Assembly: GCF_000255295.1 (NCBI RefSeq)
Contig: NC_017030.1
Coordinates: 4,340,001-4,404,000 of the forward strand
DNA length: 64,000 bases
From: Corallococcus coralloides DSM 2259
GTDB lineage: Bacteria > Myxococcota > Myxococcia > Myxococcales > Myxococcaceae
Direction: 5' to 3'
Under the pieces are notes generated by a model. The model saw only the letters and a program-made list of their open reading frames with translations, had not been told where the DNA came from and did not search any database. This document shows positions 43,422 through 55,917 of this stretch, piece by piece (within the stretch, counting starts at the first letter, position 1; each line of letters begins with the position of its first letter). The position numbers and the translations under genes were made by a program.

Positions 43422-44954
43422 ATGCAGCGCGTGCTCACCGCGAACCAGATGCGTGAGGCCGAGAAGGCCGCCGAAGAGCAGCACGGGATGCCGTCCGGGT
43501 TGTTGATGGAGAACGCGGGCCGGGCGCTCGCGGAGGCCGCCCGGAGCGTCGCGGGACAGGGCGGGCGCTTCACGGTGCTGTGCGGCCCCGGCAACAACGG
43601 CGGGGATGGCCTGGTCGCCGCGCGCTTCCTGCTGGAGGGAGGCGCCCGGGTGGTGGTGTCGCTGGTGGGGGACACCGGCAAGCTGACCCTGGAGGCGAAG
43701 CGCAACCTCCAGGCGCTGGAGGGCTTCGGTGAGTCGCCCCGCGCCTTCGAGGCGCTGCCAGAGGCGGGCCCGGGTGACGTGGTGGTGGACGCCCTCTTCG
43801 GCACCGGCCTGAAGCGCGCGCCGGAGGGCTTGTTCGCGGATGCCATCGGCACGGTGGCGCGGTGGCGGCGCGCGGGCGCGAAGGTGGTGGCCGCGGATGT
43901 CCCGTCCGGCCTGCAGAGCGACACGGCGGAGCCCTTCTCTCCGTGCGTGGAGGCGGATGTCACGGTGGCCTTCGGCTTCGTGAAGCCCGCGCATGAGCTG
44001 GAGCCCGGCGCGTCGCTGTGCGGCGATGTGCGGCGCGTGGACATCGGCCTGGGCGGTGAGTCCACTCGCGCGGTGTCCGGGGCGGAGCTGTTCCGCGTGG
44101 AGGAGAAGGACGCGCGCGAGGCGCTGCCCAAGCGGCGCGCGGATTCGCACAAGGGCACCTACGGCCACGTGCTGGTGGTGGCGGGCAGCCCGGGCAAGAC
44201 GGGCGCCGCGGCGATGGTGGCCCTGTCCGCGCTGCGCAGCGGGGCGGGGCTCGTCACGGTGGCCACGCGTCCGGAGGCGCTGCCGTGGGTGATGGCGCAC
44301 TCGCCGGAGATCATGGGCATCCCGCTGCCGGGTGAAGGCCCGCTGGGGAAGGGTGACCTGGAGGCCCTCAAGGCCGCGCTGGAGGGCAAGGACGCGCTGG
44401 TGATGGGGCCGGGCATCCCCCGAGGCCCGGAGACGGGCGCGCTGATTGGCGACCTGCTGGCGTCCGTGGAGGTGCCCGCGGTGCTGGACGCGGACGCGCT
44501 CAACGCGGTGGCCGAGGACCTCAAGGTGCTGCGGGAGGCGAAGGGGCCCGTGGTGCTCACGCCGCACCCCGGGGAGATGGCGCGGCTGTGGGGCCGGACG
44601 ACGAAGGACGTGCAGGCGCACCGCGTGGGCGTGGCGCTCAACCTGGCCACGTCGCTCAACTGCACGGTGGTGCTCAAGGGCTCGCGCACGCTCATCGCGG
44701 AGGCGGGCGGGCGCGTGTTCATCAACCCCACGGGCAACGCGGGCATGGCCACCGGCGGCACGGGCGACGTGCTGTCGGGCGTGTGCGGCGCGCTGCTCGC
44801 GCAGGGCATCCCGCTGCCCAAGGCCGCGTGGACGGCCGTCTACGCGCACGGGCTCGCGGGCGACCTGATGGCGCAGCAGCGCGGGTTGATGGGCCTCATC
44901 GCCACGGACCTGCTGGTGGGCCTGGGCCACGTCTGGACGCGGTGGGCGCGATGA
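43422..44954 (+). CDS. nnrDE: Bifunctional NAD(P)H-hydrate epimerase/dehydratase
   Basis: A 510-residue fusion that repairs damaged NADHX and NADPHX. The N-terminal YjeF_N epimerase domain (1-210) shows MRVLTANQMREAE-type start, CGPGNNGGDGLVAARFL and DALFGTGLKR; the C-terminal ribokinase-like ADP-dependent dehydratase (225-510) shows KGTYGHVLVVAGSPGKTGAA and the catalytic NPTGNAGMATGGTGDVLSG. ATG 43422 is preferred to TTG 43413 because GGAGG lies 9 bases upstream. Its end runs into the repeated segment before tsaE. Confidence 0.95.
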   Translation: MQRVLTANQMREAEKAAEEQHGMPSGLLMENAGRALAEAARSVAGQGGRFTVLCGPGNNGGDGLVAARFLLEGGARVVVSLVGDTGKLTLEAKRNLQALEGFGESPRAFEALPEAGPGDVVVDALFGTGLKRAPEGLFADAIGTVARWRRAGAKVVAADVPSGLQSDTAEPFSPCVEADVTVAFGFVKPAHELEPGASLCGDVRRVDIGLGGESTRAVSGAELFRVEEKDAREALPKRRADSHKGTYGHVLVVAGSPGKTGAAAMVALSALRSGAGLVTVATRPEALPWVMAHSPEIMGIPLPGEGPLGKGDLEALKAALEGKDALVMGPGIPRGPETGALIGDLLASVEVPAVLDADALNAVAEDLKVLREAKGPVVLTPHPGEMARLWGRTTKDVQAHRVGVALNLATSLNCTVVLKGSRTLIAEAGGRVFINPTGNAGMATGGTGDVLSGVCGALLAQGIPLPKAAWTAVYAHGLAGDLMAQQRGLMGLIATDLLVGLGHVWTRWAR

Positions 44955-45160
44955 GCGGCGCGGACGCGGCACTGCACGCCTTCGCGCCTTGCGCCGCTCG
45001 GTCCTGCCTCAGCGCGGAGGACGCGATGCACGGCACGGACGCGGCACCTGGCGGCTCTCGGCCTTGGCCTGGAGCGGAGGGCGTGATGCGCGTCATGTCA
45101 TCGCGCCGGGCGGACGTGCTCGTGGGTCGCGGCCTTGTCGCGGCTCGGAGGGCGCGATGA
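44951..45160 (+). repeat. Degenerate tandem repeat of a start-site module before tsaE
   Basis: Four ATG codons at 44951, 45026, 45086 and 45157 begin units of 75, 60 and 71 bases. The last three are preceded by GGAGGRCGYGATG-type sequence; units share GGACG(C/T)G and CCTTG before the closing GCGGAG or TCGGAG. It looks like imperfect duplication of the translation start of tsaE. The first ATG overlaps the nnrDE stop. Confidence 0.7.
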
Positions 45161-45642
45161 GCGGTGATGCGCAGCCCATGCGCTCGCGGCGGCTGGTGTC
45201 TCCGTCTCCGGAGGAGACGCACCGGCTGGGCGTGAAGCTGGGACAACTGCTCCAGCCCGGGGACTTCGTGGGGCTGATTGGCGACCTGGGCGCTGGCAAG
45301 ACGCACCTGGTGCGCGGCGTGGCGGAAGGGGCGGGGGTGGCGCAGTCGGAGGTGGCCAGCCCCACCTTCGCCATCGTGTACCCGTACGCGGGCCGCATTC
45401 CGCTGTACCACGCGGACCTGTACCGCCTGACGGACTACGACGAGCTGTACGCCACCGGGTTCCTGGACCTGGTGGGCGGCGACCACGCGATGCTGGTGGA
45501 GTGGTTGGACCGCATCCCCCAGGCCGCGCCGCGCGACTTCCTGCGCGTCACGCTCCGCCATGAGGGAGAGGACGCGCGGAGCCTCGACGTGGAGGCCTTC
45601 GGCGCGCGTCCGGCCGCGTTGCTCGACGCGTGGCTTGCCTGA
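45157..45642 (+). CDS. tsaE: tRNA threonylcarbamoyladenosine synthesis ATPase
   Basis: A 161-residue P-loop ATPase that works with TsaB and TsaD to install the t6A modification at position 37 of ANN-decoding tRNAs. Walker A GDLGAGKT is at 42-49, followed by SPTFAIVYPYAGRIPLYHAD and the later LVEWLDRIP motif. The ATG at 45157 has GGAGGGCGCG in front and gives the family's normal length; in-frame starts upstream would add about 56 residues encoded by the start-site repeats, including two GGRDARH copies, and are considered artefacts. Confidence 0.94.
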   Translation: MSGDAQPMRSRRLVSPSPEETHRLGVKLGQLLQPGDFVGLIGDLGAGKTHLVRGVAEGAGVAQSEVASPTFAIVYPYAGRIPLYHADLYRLTDYDELYATGFLDLVGGDHAMLVEWLDRIPQAAPRDFLRVTLRHEGEDARSLDVEAFGARPAALLDAWLA

Positions 45643-45643
45643 A

Positions 45644-46513
45644 TCAGACCGCGGCGTGCTGCTCTGGCGGCCGCGGGTTCAGCACCCCGTCCGCCAGCGC
45701 CTGCACCTTCCAGCGATGGAACGTGAGCCGCGAGTCCACGCCCACCACGTCCTCTTCATCCACCGGCACCCAGTGCGGCCCGCCGCACAGCGACTCGCTG
45801 GCGACCAGGAACTGCTGCAGCGGCACGCCCGTGTTCGGCGCGCGCAGGACTTCCGGGCAACCACCGATGCCGGCGGAGATGAAGAGGGTGCGGTTGCGGC
45901 GCGTGGCCACCATCGCCTCGCCGTCCGTGACGAGGAAGTTCATCGCGGAGCGTTCCTTCGGCTCGCGGCTCCCCGGCACGTCCGTCAGCGTGGACACCAG
46001 CGTCATCGTCTCCGCGAGCGCCTGCGCCATCGCCTCCACGCTCACCGTGCCGTCGAGCGGCCCGCGCGCCGACAGCCGCGACAGGAACAGGTAGAAGCAG
46101 CGCTCGCTGTCCGTGGTGCCCTTGATGTTGACGCGCAGCTCCGGGTGGATGAGCGCTTCCACGGTCGCCTTGTGCTTCGCGAACTCGCGCAGCGTGCCGT
46201 TGTGCACGAAGGACCAGCGGCCGAAGTGGAACGGGTGCGAGTTGCGCAGCTCCACCGCGCCCACACTCGCCAGCCGGATGTGCGCCACCACCGTGCGCGC
46301 GGAAACCTGGCTCGACACGCGCTCGAAGTCGGGGTCGCAGTGCGCGGGGCCCACACCATGCGCGACGAGCGGTGAGGACTCCGGCCCGTACGTGGCGATA
46401 CCCCAGCCGTCCTTGTGTTCACGCGACTGGATGAGGAGGGAATTCCTCTCCGTCACAAGGGCGGTATGGACAGCAGCGGGAACAGCACTCCTGAATCCAA
46501 ATAATCGGCACAT
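45644..46513 (-). CDS. Class II glutamine amidotransferase, YafJ-like
   Basis: A 289-residue N-terminal nucleophile hydrolase. Cys2 in MCRLFGFRS is the nucleophile after methionine removal; REHKDGWGIATYG, VVAHIRLASVG and NSHPFHFGRWSFVHNGTLR are the glutamine-site motifs. It lacks a synthetase domain and so resembles YafJ/EgtC-type proteins, gamma-glutamyl hydrolases or stand-alone amidotransferases; the acceptor is unknown. It is convergent with tsaE (1 base between stops) and downstream of hutI on the same strand with an 87-base gap. Confidence 0.88.
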   Translation of the reverse strand: MCRLFGFRSAVPAAVHTALVTERNSLLIQSREHKDGWGIATYGPESSPLVAHGVGPAHCDPDFERVSSQVSARTVVAHIRLASVGAVELRNSHPFHFGRWSFVHNGTLREFAKHKATVEALIHPELRVNIKGTTDSERCFYLFLSRLSARGPLDGTVSVEAMAQALAETMTLVSTLTDVPGSREPKERSAMNFLVTDGEAMVATRRNRTLFISAGIGGCPEVLRAPNTGVPLQQFLVASESLCGGPHWVPVDEEDVVGVDSRLTFHRWKVQALADGVLNPRPPEQHAAV

Positions 46514-46560
46514 GGTGGCAGCTGATCTCTACAACGGCCGGCCCACGAGGGAAGTTCCAC

Positions 46561-46610
46561 CTGCCCCCTTGTCTGATGCCAGTTGTTCAACGGCATCCAC
46601 TCAGGGGCAG
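46561..46610 (-). terminator. Hairpin at the end of the hut operon
   Basis: CTGCCCC/GGGGCAG arms enclose an inner GATGCC/GGCATC stem around an 11-base loop. It overlaps the hutI stop codon and lies before the amidotransferase gene. No clear T-run, so termination is uncertain. Confidence 0.35.
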
Positions 46611-47866
46611 TGATTCATACGCGCGCGAAACACCACACGCCCGCCCTTCACCACCACACGCGCGTGACTGATACCCAGATGATAAGGCAGATGCCGGTAG
46701 CTGCGACAGGCGAACACCACCAGGTCGCCCGCATCACCCACGGCCAGACGCCCCTGCCGTTGCAACCCCAAGCATTGCGCGGCCCCGCGGGTAGCGCCCC
46801 AGTAGGCCTCCGCGGCTGACAGGCCGTTCTCCAGGCAGGCGAGCCCCAGCACCAGCGCCAGGTTCTCCGTCATGGAGGAGCCGGGATTCACGTTGGAACC
46901 CAAAGCAATGTTGACGCCCGCGTCGCGCAGCTTCCGGCCGGGCGCGTAGGGGCGCATGCGCAGGAAGAGGGTGGAGGTAGGCACGAGTACGGCGGTGACG
47001 TTCGCGGCGGCGAGCGCGCGGATGCCCTCGTCCGTGACCTGCTCCAGGTGGTCCGCGCTGGCGGCGCCCACTTCCGCGGCGAGCGCCGAAGCGCCACACG
47101 CAGTGAGCTGATCCGCGTGCAGGCGCGGCGTGAGGCCCAGCGCCTTGCCCGCGTTGAGCAGCCGGCGGGATTCCTCCACGGTGAAGGCGCTGTCCTCGGT
47201 GAAGACGTCGCAGAAGCGCGCCAGGCCCTCGCGCGCCACGGCGGGCAATATCTCGTGGATGCAGAGGTCCAGGTACTCGGCGCGGCGTTCCTTGTACTCC
47301 GGGGGCACGGCGTGCGCGCACAGCAGCGTGGGCACCAGCTCCAGTGGAGACAGCGCGCCCAGGCGGCGCACCGCGCGCAGCATCTTGAGCTCATCCGCCA
47401 GATTCAGGCCGTAGCCGCTCTTCACCTCGGCGGTCGTCACGCCCTGCGCGAGCAGCCGCTCCAGGCGGGGCAGGGCAAGCGTGGCCAGCTCCTCCTCGCT
47501 CGCGGCGCGCGTGGCGCTCACCGTGTTGGCGATGCCGCCGCCGGCCTTGGCGATTTCGAGGTACGTGGCGCCCTGGTTGCGCAGGTCGAACTCGGCGGAT
47601 CGCTCGCCCGCGAACACCAGGTGCGTGTGCGGATCCACGAAGCCCGGGCCCACGAAGCCGCCCTCGGCGTCGATGACTTCCGTCGCGTCCGTGAGCGCGC
47701 CCTTCGGCAGGCCGGACTCCGGGCCCACGTAGGCCACGCGTCCGTCCTTCACGCCAATGCCCGCTCCCGGGCGCGGGGTGAGGGCTGCTTCCGCGGGCTC
47801 GCGGTGGGTGCCCTCCACGGTGAGCACCTCGGAGGTGTTGCGCACCCACAGGTCCAGGGCTTCCAT
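46601..47866 (-). CDS. hutI: Imidazolonepropionase
   Basis: A 421-residue amidohydrolase that opens 4-imidazolone-5-propanoate to N-formimino-L-glutamate, the third step of histidine breakdown. DPHTHLVFAGERSAEF near residue 77 holds two zinc/iron histidines, CAHAVPPEYK and LHADQLTACG near 250 carry further metal and substrate residues, and the late GSNVNPGSS loop has the metal aspartate position replaced by the usual HutI pattern. Start ATG 47866 sits 3 bases after the stop of a lipoprotein gene that separates it from hutU. hutH is not in the window. Confidence 0.94.
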   Translation of the reverse strand: MEALDLWVRNTSEVLTVEGTHREPAEAALTPRPGAGIGVKDGRVAYVGPESGLPKGALTDATEVIDAEGGFVGPGFVDPHTHLVFAGERSAEFDLRNQGATYLEIAKAGGGIANTVSATRAASEEELATLALPRLERLLAQGVTTAEVKSGYGLNLADELKMLRAVRRLGALSPLELVPTLLCAHAVPPEYKERRAEYLDLCIHEILPAVAREGLARFCDVFTEDSAFTVEESRRLLNAGKALGLTPRLHADQLTACGASALAAEVGAASADHLEQVTDEGIRALAAANVTAVLVPTSTLFLRMRPYAPGRKLRDAGVNIALGSNVNPGSSMTENLALVLGLACLENGLSAAEAYWGATRGAAQCLGLQRQGRLAVGDAGDLVVFACRSYRHLPYHLGISHARVVVKGGRVVFRARMNHCP

Positions 47867-47868
47867 GC

Positions 47869-48597
47869 TCAGCGTCCTCCGCGTGCGCCCATGACAGGCG
47901 CGTTCCAACGGGTGTCACCCGAGTGCGCCCGGCCGAAGCCGCCGGACAGCTCCAGCTTCGTGCGCGTCTCGCCGAACTTGAGCTGCGCCGCCACCACGGC
48001 GCCGTAGAAGTGCGTCGTCACCTGCGAGCCGGGGTTCACCAGCGACTGCTGCACGCTGTAGAACGGCACCAGGCCCAGCGACATGCCGGGCTCCGGCTGC
48101 ACGGTGAAGGAGCAGGTGGCCTCCACGCCGAACAGGCTGCTGGTGCTGTCCGTCTCACCCAGCCCGAAGTCGGACGCGCCCCGGATGGAGAGGGCCGGCG
48201 CCAGGCCCACCTTCTCCGAGCCGATGTAATACGACATGCCCGAGTACACGCCGTAGGCGGGCACCGGCAGGCCGACGAACTCGCCCTGCAGGCCCACGTG
48301 CCACGACAGCCGGTCACTCACGGGCACCGTCACCGAGCCGTCGATGTCGATGCCCCACTGTTCGTTCTGGAAGGGCTTCGCGTCCCCCTGGAAGGTGCCG
48401 TTCTCCCCGCGCTCCGACAGCTGCGGAGCGTTGAGGCGGGGGCCGGCGCGCAGGCCCAGCTGGAAGAAGTTCCGCTCGGGCACGCCCGGGCCCAGGCGCA
48501 TCACCATGGGCCCGGCGGTGGTGGGCGTGCAGCCCGCGAGCACACCCATCACCGCGGTCATCACGAAGGGTCGGACGCGTCGTGGCATCCGCCGCAC
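47869..48597 (-). CDS. Lipoprotein of unknown function inside the hut operon
   Basis: A 242-residue protein with a lipoprotein signal (GVLAGC, Cys23) and a mature part of alternating strands (FFQLGLRAGPRLNAPQLSER, LSWHVGLQGEFVGLPVPAYG, HFYGAVVAAQLKFGETRTKL) that suggests a small outer-membrane beta-barrel or barrel-like domain. No family recognised. It starts 1 base after the hutU stop and ends 2 bases before hutI, so it is inside the histidine operon. A role in uptake of histidine or urocanate across the outer membrane is a guess from position only. Confidence 0.78.
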   Translation of the reverse strand: MRRMPRRVRPFVMTAVMGVLAGCTPTTAGPMVMRLGPGVPERNFFQLGLRAGPRLNAPQLSERGENGTFQGDAKPFQNEQWGIDIDGSVTVPVSDRLSWHVGLQGEFVGLPVPAYGVYSGMSYYIGSEKVGLAPALSIRGASDFGLGETDSTSSLFGVEATCSFTVQPEPGMSLGLVPFYSVQQSLVNPGSQVTTHFYGAVVAAQLKFGETRTKLELSGGFGRAHSGDTRWNAPVMGARGGR

Positions 48598-48598
48598 T

Positions 48599-50254
<1,656 letters not shown>

Positions 50255-50383
50255 GCGGAAGACTCCTGGAAAGGGGGCGCCAGGAAGGGGCGCTCGGGGC
50301 GGGCACCCTAACCGAACCCCCGGGGCCGCGGGGGGCTTGCGTGCAGGGACAGCGTCACTCCCGGACACGCTGGACGCCGTGCG

Positions 50384-50821
50384 TCAGTAGTCCTTGCGCG
50401 CGTCGATGTAGGCGCTGAAGTGGAACACGTTGGTGGAGTCGTAGAACTTGAAGTAGTTGCCAGCGCCCGCGGGCAGGCTCAGCCAGTAGGCGGTGCCCGA
50501 GCAGCCGGTGCAGATGAACGCGCCGTTGCGGCGGATGTTCCAGATGCCGGTGATGTCATCCACGGTGGTCGCGATGGCCGGCGAGCCCACCAGTTCGAAG
50601 TCGTACTCGTTGCCGCCCGCGAACCCGTGGAAGTTCACGAACGCGGTGTTGGTGGACTGGTTCCAGGCGACGACGGTGTTGGAGCTCGTCACCGGGTAGC
50701 GCCCGGTGCTGTCGGCAACGTAGAGGCCGCGGCTGGACCAGATGCTGTGGACCGTCGGCGCGGCCAGGGCGGGGAGGGACAGGAACAGCGCGGCGACGAT
50801 GGCGGAACGGAAGGCCTTCAT
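50384..50821 (-). CDS. Small secreted protein of unknown function
   Basis: A 145-residue protein with a signal peptide (MKAFRSAIVAALFLSLPALA) and a compact beta-rich mature domain rich in Thr, Asn, Phe and Tyr, with one CxxC pair (ICTGCSGTAYWLSLP). AGGAGG lies 8 bases before the ATG. An 8-base inverted repeat in its leader (50849-50876) could affect its expression. No family is recognised. It is upstream of hutU on the same strand with a 129-base gap and is probably separate. Confidence 0.75.
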   Translation of the reverse strand: MKAFRSAIVAALFLSLPALAAPTVHSIWSSRGLYVADSTGRYPVTSSNTVVAWNQSTNTAFVNFHGFAGGNEYDFELVGSPAIATTVDDITGIWNIRRNGAFICTGCSGTAYWLSLPAGAGNYFKFYDSTNVFHFSAYIDARKDY

Positions 50822-50848
50822 GGGGGATGCCTCCTGCTGCGGGGGTTG

Positions 50849-50876
50849 ACGCGGAGCGCCGGGGGGCACTCCGCGT
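50849..50876 (-). promoter_or_regulatory. Inverted repeat in leader of small secreted protein gene
   Basis: ACGCGGAG and CTCCGCGT form perfect 8-base arms with a 12-base centre, 28 bases upstream of the start codon. It may be a leader hairpin or an operator. Confidence 0.35.
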
Positions 50877-51050
50877 GAAACCCATGCTGCATGAGCCCCG
50901 TGAGGCTTGAAATCGTGGTTTTCCGTGGAGTTGTGGGGACTCAGGAGTCCTGGCGTGCGTCCACATCGGCGATGCCGGGACAGCCGGCCCAGGCCCCCGC
51001 CTGTCGGGAAGGCTCGGGCGCGGTAGAGTCCCGCCGCGCAGAGGTGGGAC

Positions 51051-53408
<2,358 letters not shown>

Positions 53409-53411
<3 letters not shown>

Positions 53412-53511
53412 GCCCGTCGAGGTCCCATGCGATGGGCCCCGGGCCCCTGCGCCCTGGCGCTCATGGCTTGCACCCGCGTGCGATTCGCGTGAGCCTCTCG
53501 AGGTCCCATGC
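53409..53511 (+). repeat. Duplicated stop-to-start module before orphan gene
   Basis: A 22-base stretch TGAGCC..TCGAGGTCCCATGC occurs at 53409-53430 and again at 53490-53511 with two differences, 81 bases apart. Each copy contains a stop codon, a GAGG ribosome site and an ATG. The first ATG opens a 21-codon frame whose stop is the TGA of the second copy. Confidence 0.75.
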
Positions 53512-55733
53512 AGCCGTTGGTTGAAGCCTCCTGGCCGGAGCCGCTCCAGGCCCTCCATGCGCGCGTCGCCGCCGCGGCGCCGCAAGAGGCCGTGGCGTCG
53601 AGCGCGGAGTGGCGCGAGGACTTCGCCCGCTGGGTGCGCGGTGCTTCGCTGGAGGAGCGCACGCGCGCCCAGGCCGCCGCGTGGGAGCGGCTGTCCCCGG
53701 GAGAGCGCACCCCGGCCGAGCTCCTCTTCCTCCTGGCCTCCTTGAGCGAGCTGCTCTGGCCCTACGAAGAGCCACGCCAGGGGCTCTTGAAGCAGATGCT
53801 CGCGAGGCGGGACGCAGCGGTGGCGGCGCTCCGCGAGGCGGGAGACACGGAGAGCGCCGAGCGCATCCAGCGGGAAAGCACCATCACGATCTCCACGGTG
53901 CTCACGCGCCACCTCAAGCGCCACCCGGAGGCGCTGTCGATGCTGGTGCGCGACGTGCCCTGCACCTACGACGGTCGCGCGCTGCGCTTCCAGGACTCGG
54001 TGGAGGTGGACCTCAAGTACGTCATGGGCACGGGCGCGAAGTCCGTGGACCTGCTGGAGCAGCTGCGCTCGCTGCTCCCCGACACGCGCGACGGTGGCCG
54101 CGACAAGCTCACCGACTTCATCCGCTCGCGCGCGGCGCGCATCCCGTGGCGTGAGGCGAGTGAGGTGCTGGGTGAGCGCCTCTTCGCGCTGGCCACGTCA
54201 CCGGACGGCCGCACCGGCATGCGCGGCTTCCTCGCGTGCTACCCCAACGGGCGCAAGGAGCCGGACTGGTGCTCGCGCGCGGGGCTCCTGCTGGCGCGCA
54301 CCGTGGAGGTGGGTGGACCGCCCGCGGTGGTGGAGAACCTCTGCGACCTGCTCACGCTCTTCGACGCGCCTCCGGTGGACGGCCTGCGCGGCGCATTGGG
54401 CGCGCTCGTGCAGAGCGACTTCGAGACCGCCGCTGACCTGGGCCACGCGCGCTTCGTGCTCGACCACTGCCAGGGCACGATGCGCAAGGCCGAGCCCGCG
54501 CTGGCGCTCACGCTGCTGTGGCTGGAGGAGCGCTTGTTCCGCGCCTCCGTGCGGCGTGGCGTGCCGGAGGCGTTCGAGCGGCGCACCCGCGCCCGCGCGA
54601 AGCTGGAGTCGCTGCCCGGCTTCACGCACCTGGTGTGGCTGGCGGAGGAGTGCGCGGAGATGTGGCCGCGCTTCCGCACGCCCGCGCGGCCCGGTCTGGA
54701 TGGGTTGGTCGCCTGGCGCAAGGAGGTCACCTGGCGCATGGGCCGGAAGCCGGTGCTGCGCAAGGCGGCCATCGAGTTCCTCCTGTGGTGCGCACCCGAT
54801 GAAGCCTCGTCGGAGGCGGAGCTGGCCACGCTGTCGCTCGTCCGCAACGCCACGGATCGGCGGCTGGTGCGCAAGATGTTGGAGCATCCGTCTCCCCGGG
54901 CCCGCTTCCGCGCCCGCTCGCTTCAGTCCTACCTCCAGGCCGGAGCAGGGAAGGACAAGCACGCACCTCCCTCCGAGCCCTCCGAGCCCGCGACGCTGAC
55001 GGCCTCCCTGCGTCACCTGCACGTGACGCGCGCGGTGCCCGTGGGCGGACGCACCTGGCTGCGCGACCGCGACCTGGAGGATCTGCTCGTGGGCGCGGTG
55101 GGACGCGTGGAGGCGGATGTCGCCCAGCGCCATCTCCAGCGCTTCCGCGAGGAGACGCCGGAGCTGGTCGCGGGCCTGCTCGAAGGGCTGCGCTCGGAGC
55201 TGGCGCATGTGCAGGCGGCGCTGGGGTCGCTGGTGGCGTCGCCGCTGTCGCTGTCCATGACGGTGCACCGCCACCCCGAGCCTCCGCCGGAAGCCGCGTC
55301 CGAGATCGCCTTCATCGTGTCCGTGGAGCGCGAGGGCTTCGTGCGCACGCGCCGGGTCGTCCGCGTGCCGGTGGCGAAGCTGGAGCAGCGCGGAGAGGGG
55401 CAGTGGCTGCCGACGTTCCGCCTGGGCCGTGATCGCCTGGACGCGCTGCTCACGCGCACGGAGGCCGCGTTCTGCCTCTTCCTGGTGCCCGCCTTCGTGC
55501 GCCCGGAGCTGTGGGTGATGCCGGCCCGGCTGGCCCGGGCCTCGATGGAGGCGCAGGGCGCCCTGTCCGGTGTGCCGCGTGAGGCCGCGCAGGGCGCCTC
55601 CCGGTCCCTGGCGCAGTGGCTGGTCTACGACGTGCTGGGCCTGTGGGTGGGCGACGAGCGCCCCGACGTCATCGACGCCTCCCGCGAGGGTGACGCCGCC
55701 GCCGGCTTCGTGGTCGACCTCACCGTGCGCTGA
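53508..55733 (+). CDS. Large protein of unknown function
   Basis: A 741-residue soluble protein with no signal peptide and no family I recognise. Residues 1-500 are mostly helical with many Arg/Glu/Leu/Ala and HEAT-like helical pairs (for instance FVLDHCQGTMRKAEPALALT); residues 500-545 are a Pro/Ser/Glu linker; the remainder (550-741) contains IAFIVSVEREGFVRTRRVVR and VDLTVR, suggesting an alpha/beta domain. It starts 96 bases after the molybdoenzyme gene, with GAGGTCCC before its ATG, and shares the duplicated start module with it, so it may be co-transcribed. Real coding is supported by length and codon pattern. Confidence 0.75.
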   Translation: MQPLVEASWPEPLQALHARVAAAAPQEAVASSAEWREDFARWVRGASLEERTRAQAAAWERLSPGERTPAELLFLLASLSELLWPYEEPRQGLLKQMLARRDAAVAALREAGDTESAERIQRESTITISTVLTRHLKRHPEALSMLVRDVPCTYDGRALRFQDSVEVDLKYVMGTGAKSVDLLEQLRSLLPDTRDGGRDKLTDFIRSRAARIPWREASEVLGERLFALATSPDGRTGMRGFLACYPNGRKEPDWCSRAGLLLARTVEVGGPPAVVENLCDLLTLFDAPPVDGLRGALGALVQSDFETAADLGHARFVLDHCQGTMRKAEPALALTLLWLEERLFRASVRRGVPEAFERRTRARAKLESLPGFTHLVWLAEECAEMWPRFRTPARPGLDGLVAWRKEVTWRMGRKPVLRKAAIEFLLWCAPDEASSEAELATLSLVRNATDRRLVRKMLEHPSPRARFRARSLQSYLQAGAGKDKHAPPSEPSEPATLTASLRHLHVTRAVPVGGRTWLRDRDLEDLLVGAVGRVEADVAQRHLQRFREETPELVAGLLEGLRSELAHVQAALGSLVASPLSLSMTVHRHPEPPPEAASEIAFIVSVEREGFVRTRRVVRVPVAKLEQRGEGQWLPTFRLGRDRLDALLTRTEAAFCLFLVPAFVRPELWVMPARLARASMEAQGALSGVPREAAQGASRSLAQWLVYDVLGLWVGDERPDVIDASREGDAAAGFVVDLTVR

Positions 55734-55748
55734 CCCTCCGGAAAAGCC

Positions 55749-55764
55749 CCCGGAATTGTCCGGG
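55749..55764 (+). terminator. Hairpin after orphan gene
   Basis: CCCGGA-ATTG-TCCGGG lies 15 bases after the stop of the 741-residue gene. It could end that transcript; there is no T-run. Confidence 0.35.
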
Positions 55765-55917
55765 AATATCCAGAAGCCCCGGCGTAATGGCCCACGAGGG
55801 GTGCTGGAACACGCCTGGGAGGGGTCCCGGGTCACGGGTCCGTCCGTCGGCTGACGGAGAGGGCATGCCTCCACGCGCGCGTCGTCGCCGTGTTTCCAGA
55901 AGGCAGAGGCATTCGTC

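Noticed and set aside
44989-45156. An N-terminal extension of TsaE with two GGRDARH repeats
   Set aside because: It is read through the degenerate start-site repeats, does not match the TsaE family, and a good ribosome site precedes ATG 45157.
53474-53496. A possible sigma-54 promoter (TGGCGC..TTGCA) before the 741-residue gene
   Set aside because: The GG and GC dinucleotides are 12 bases apart rather than the strict 10, so it does not fit the -24/-12 rule.
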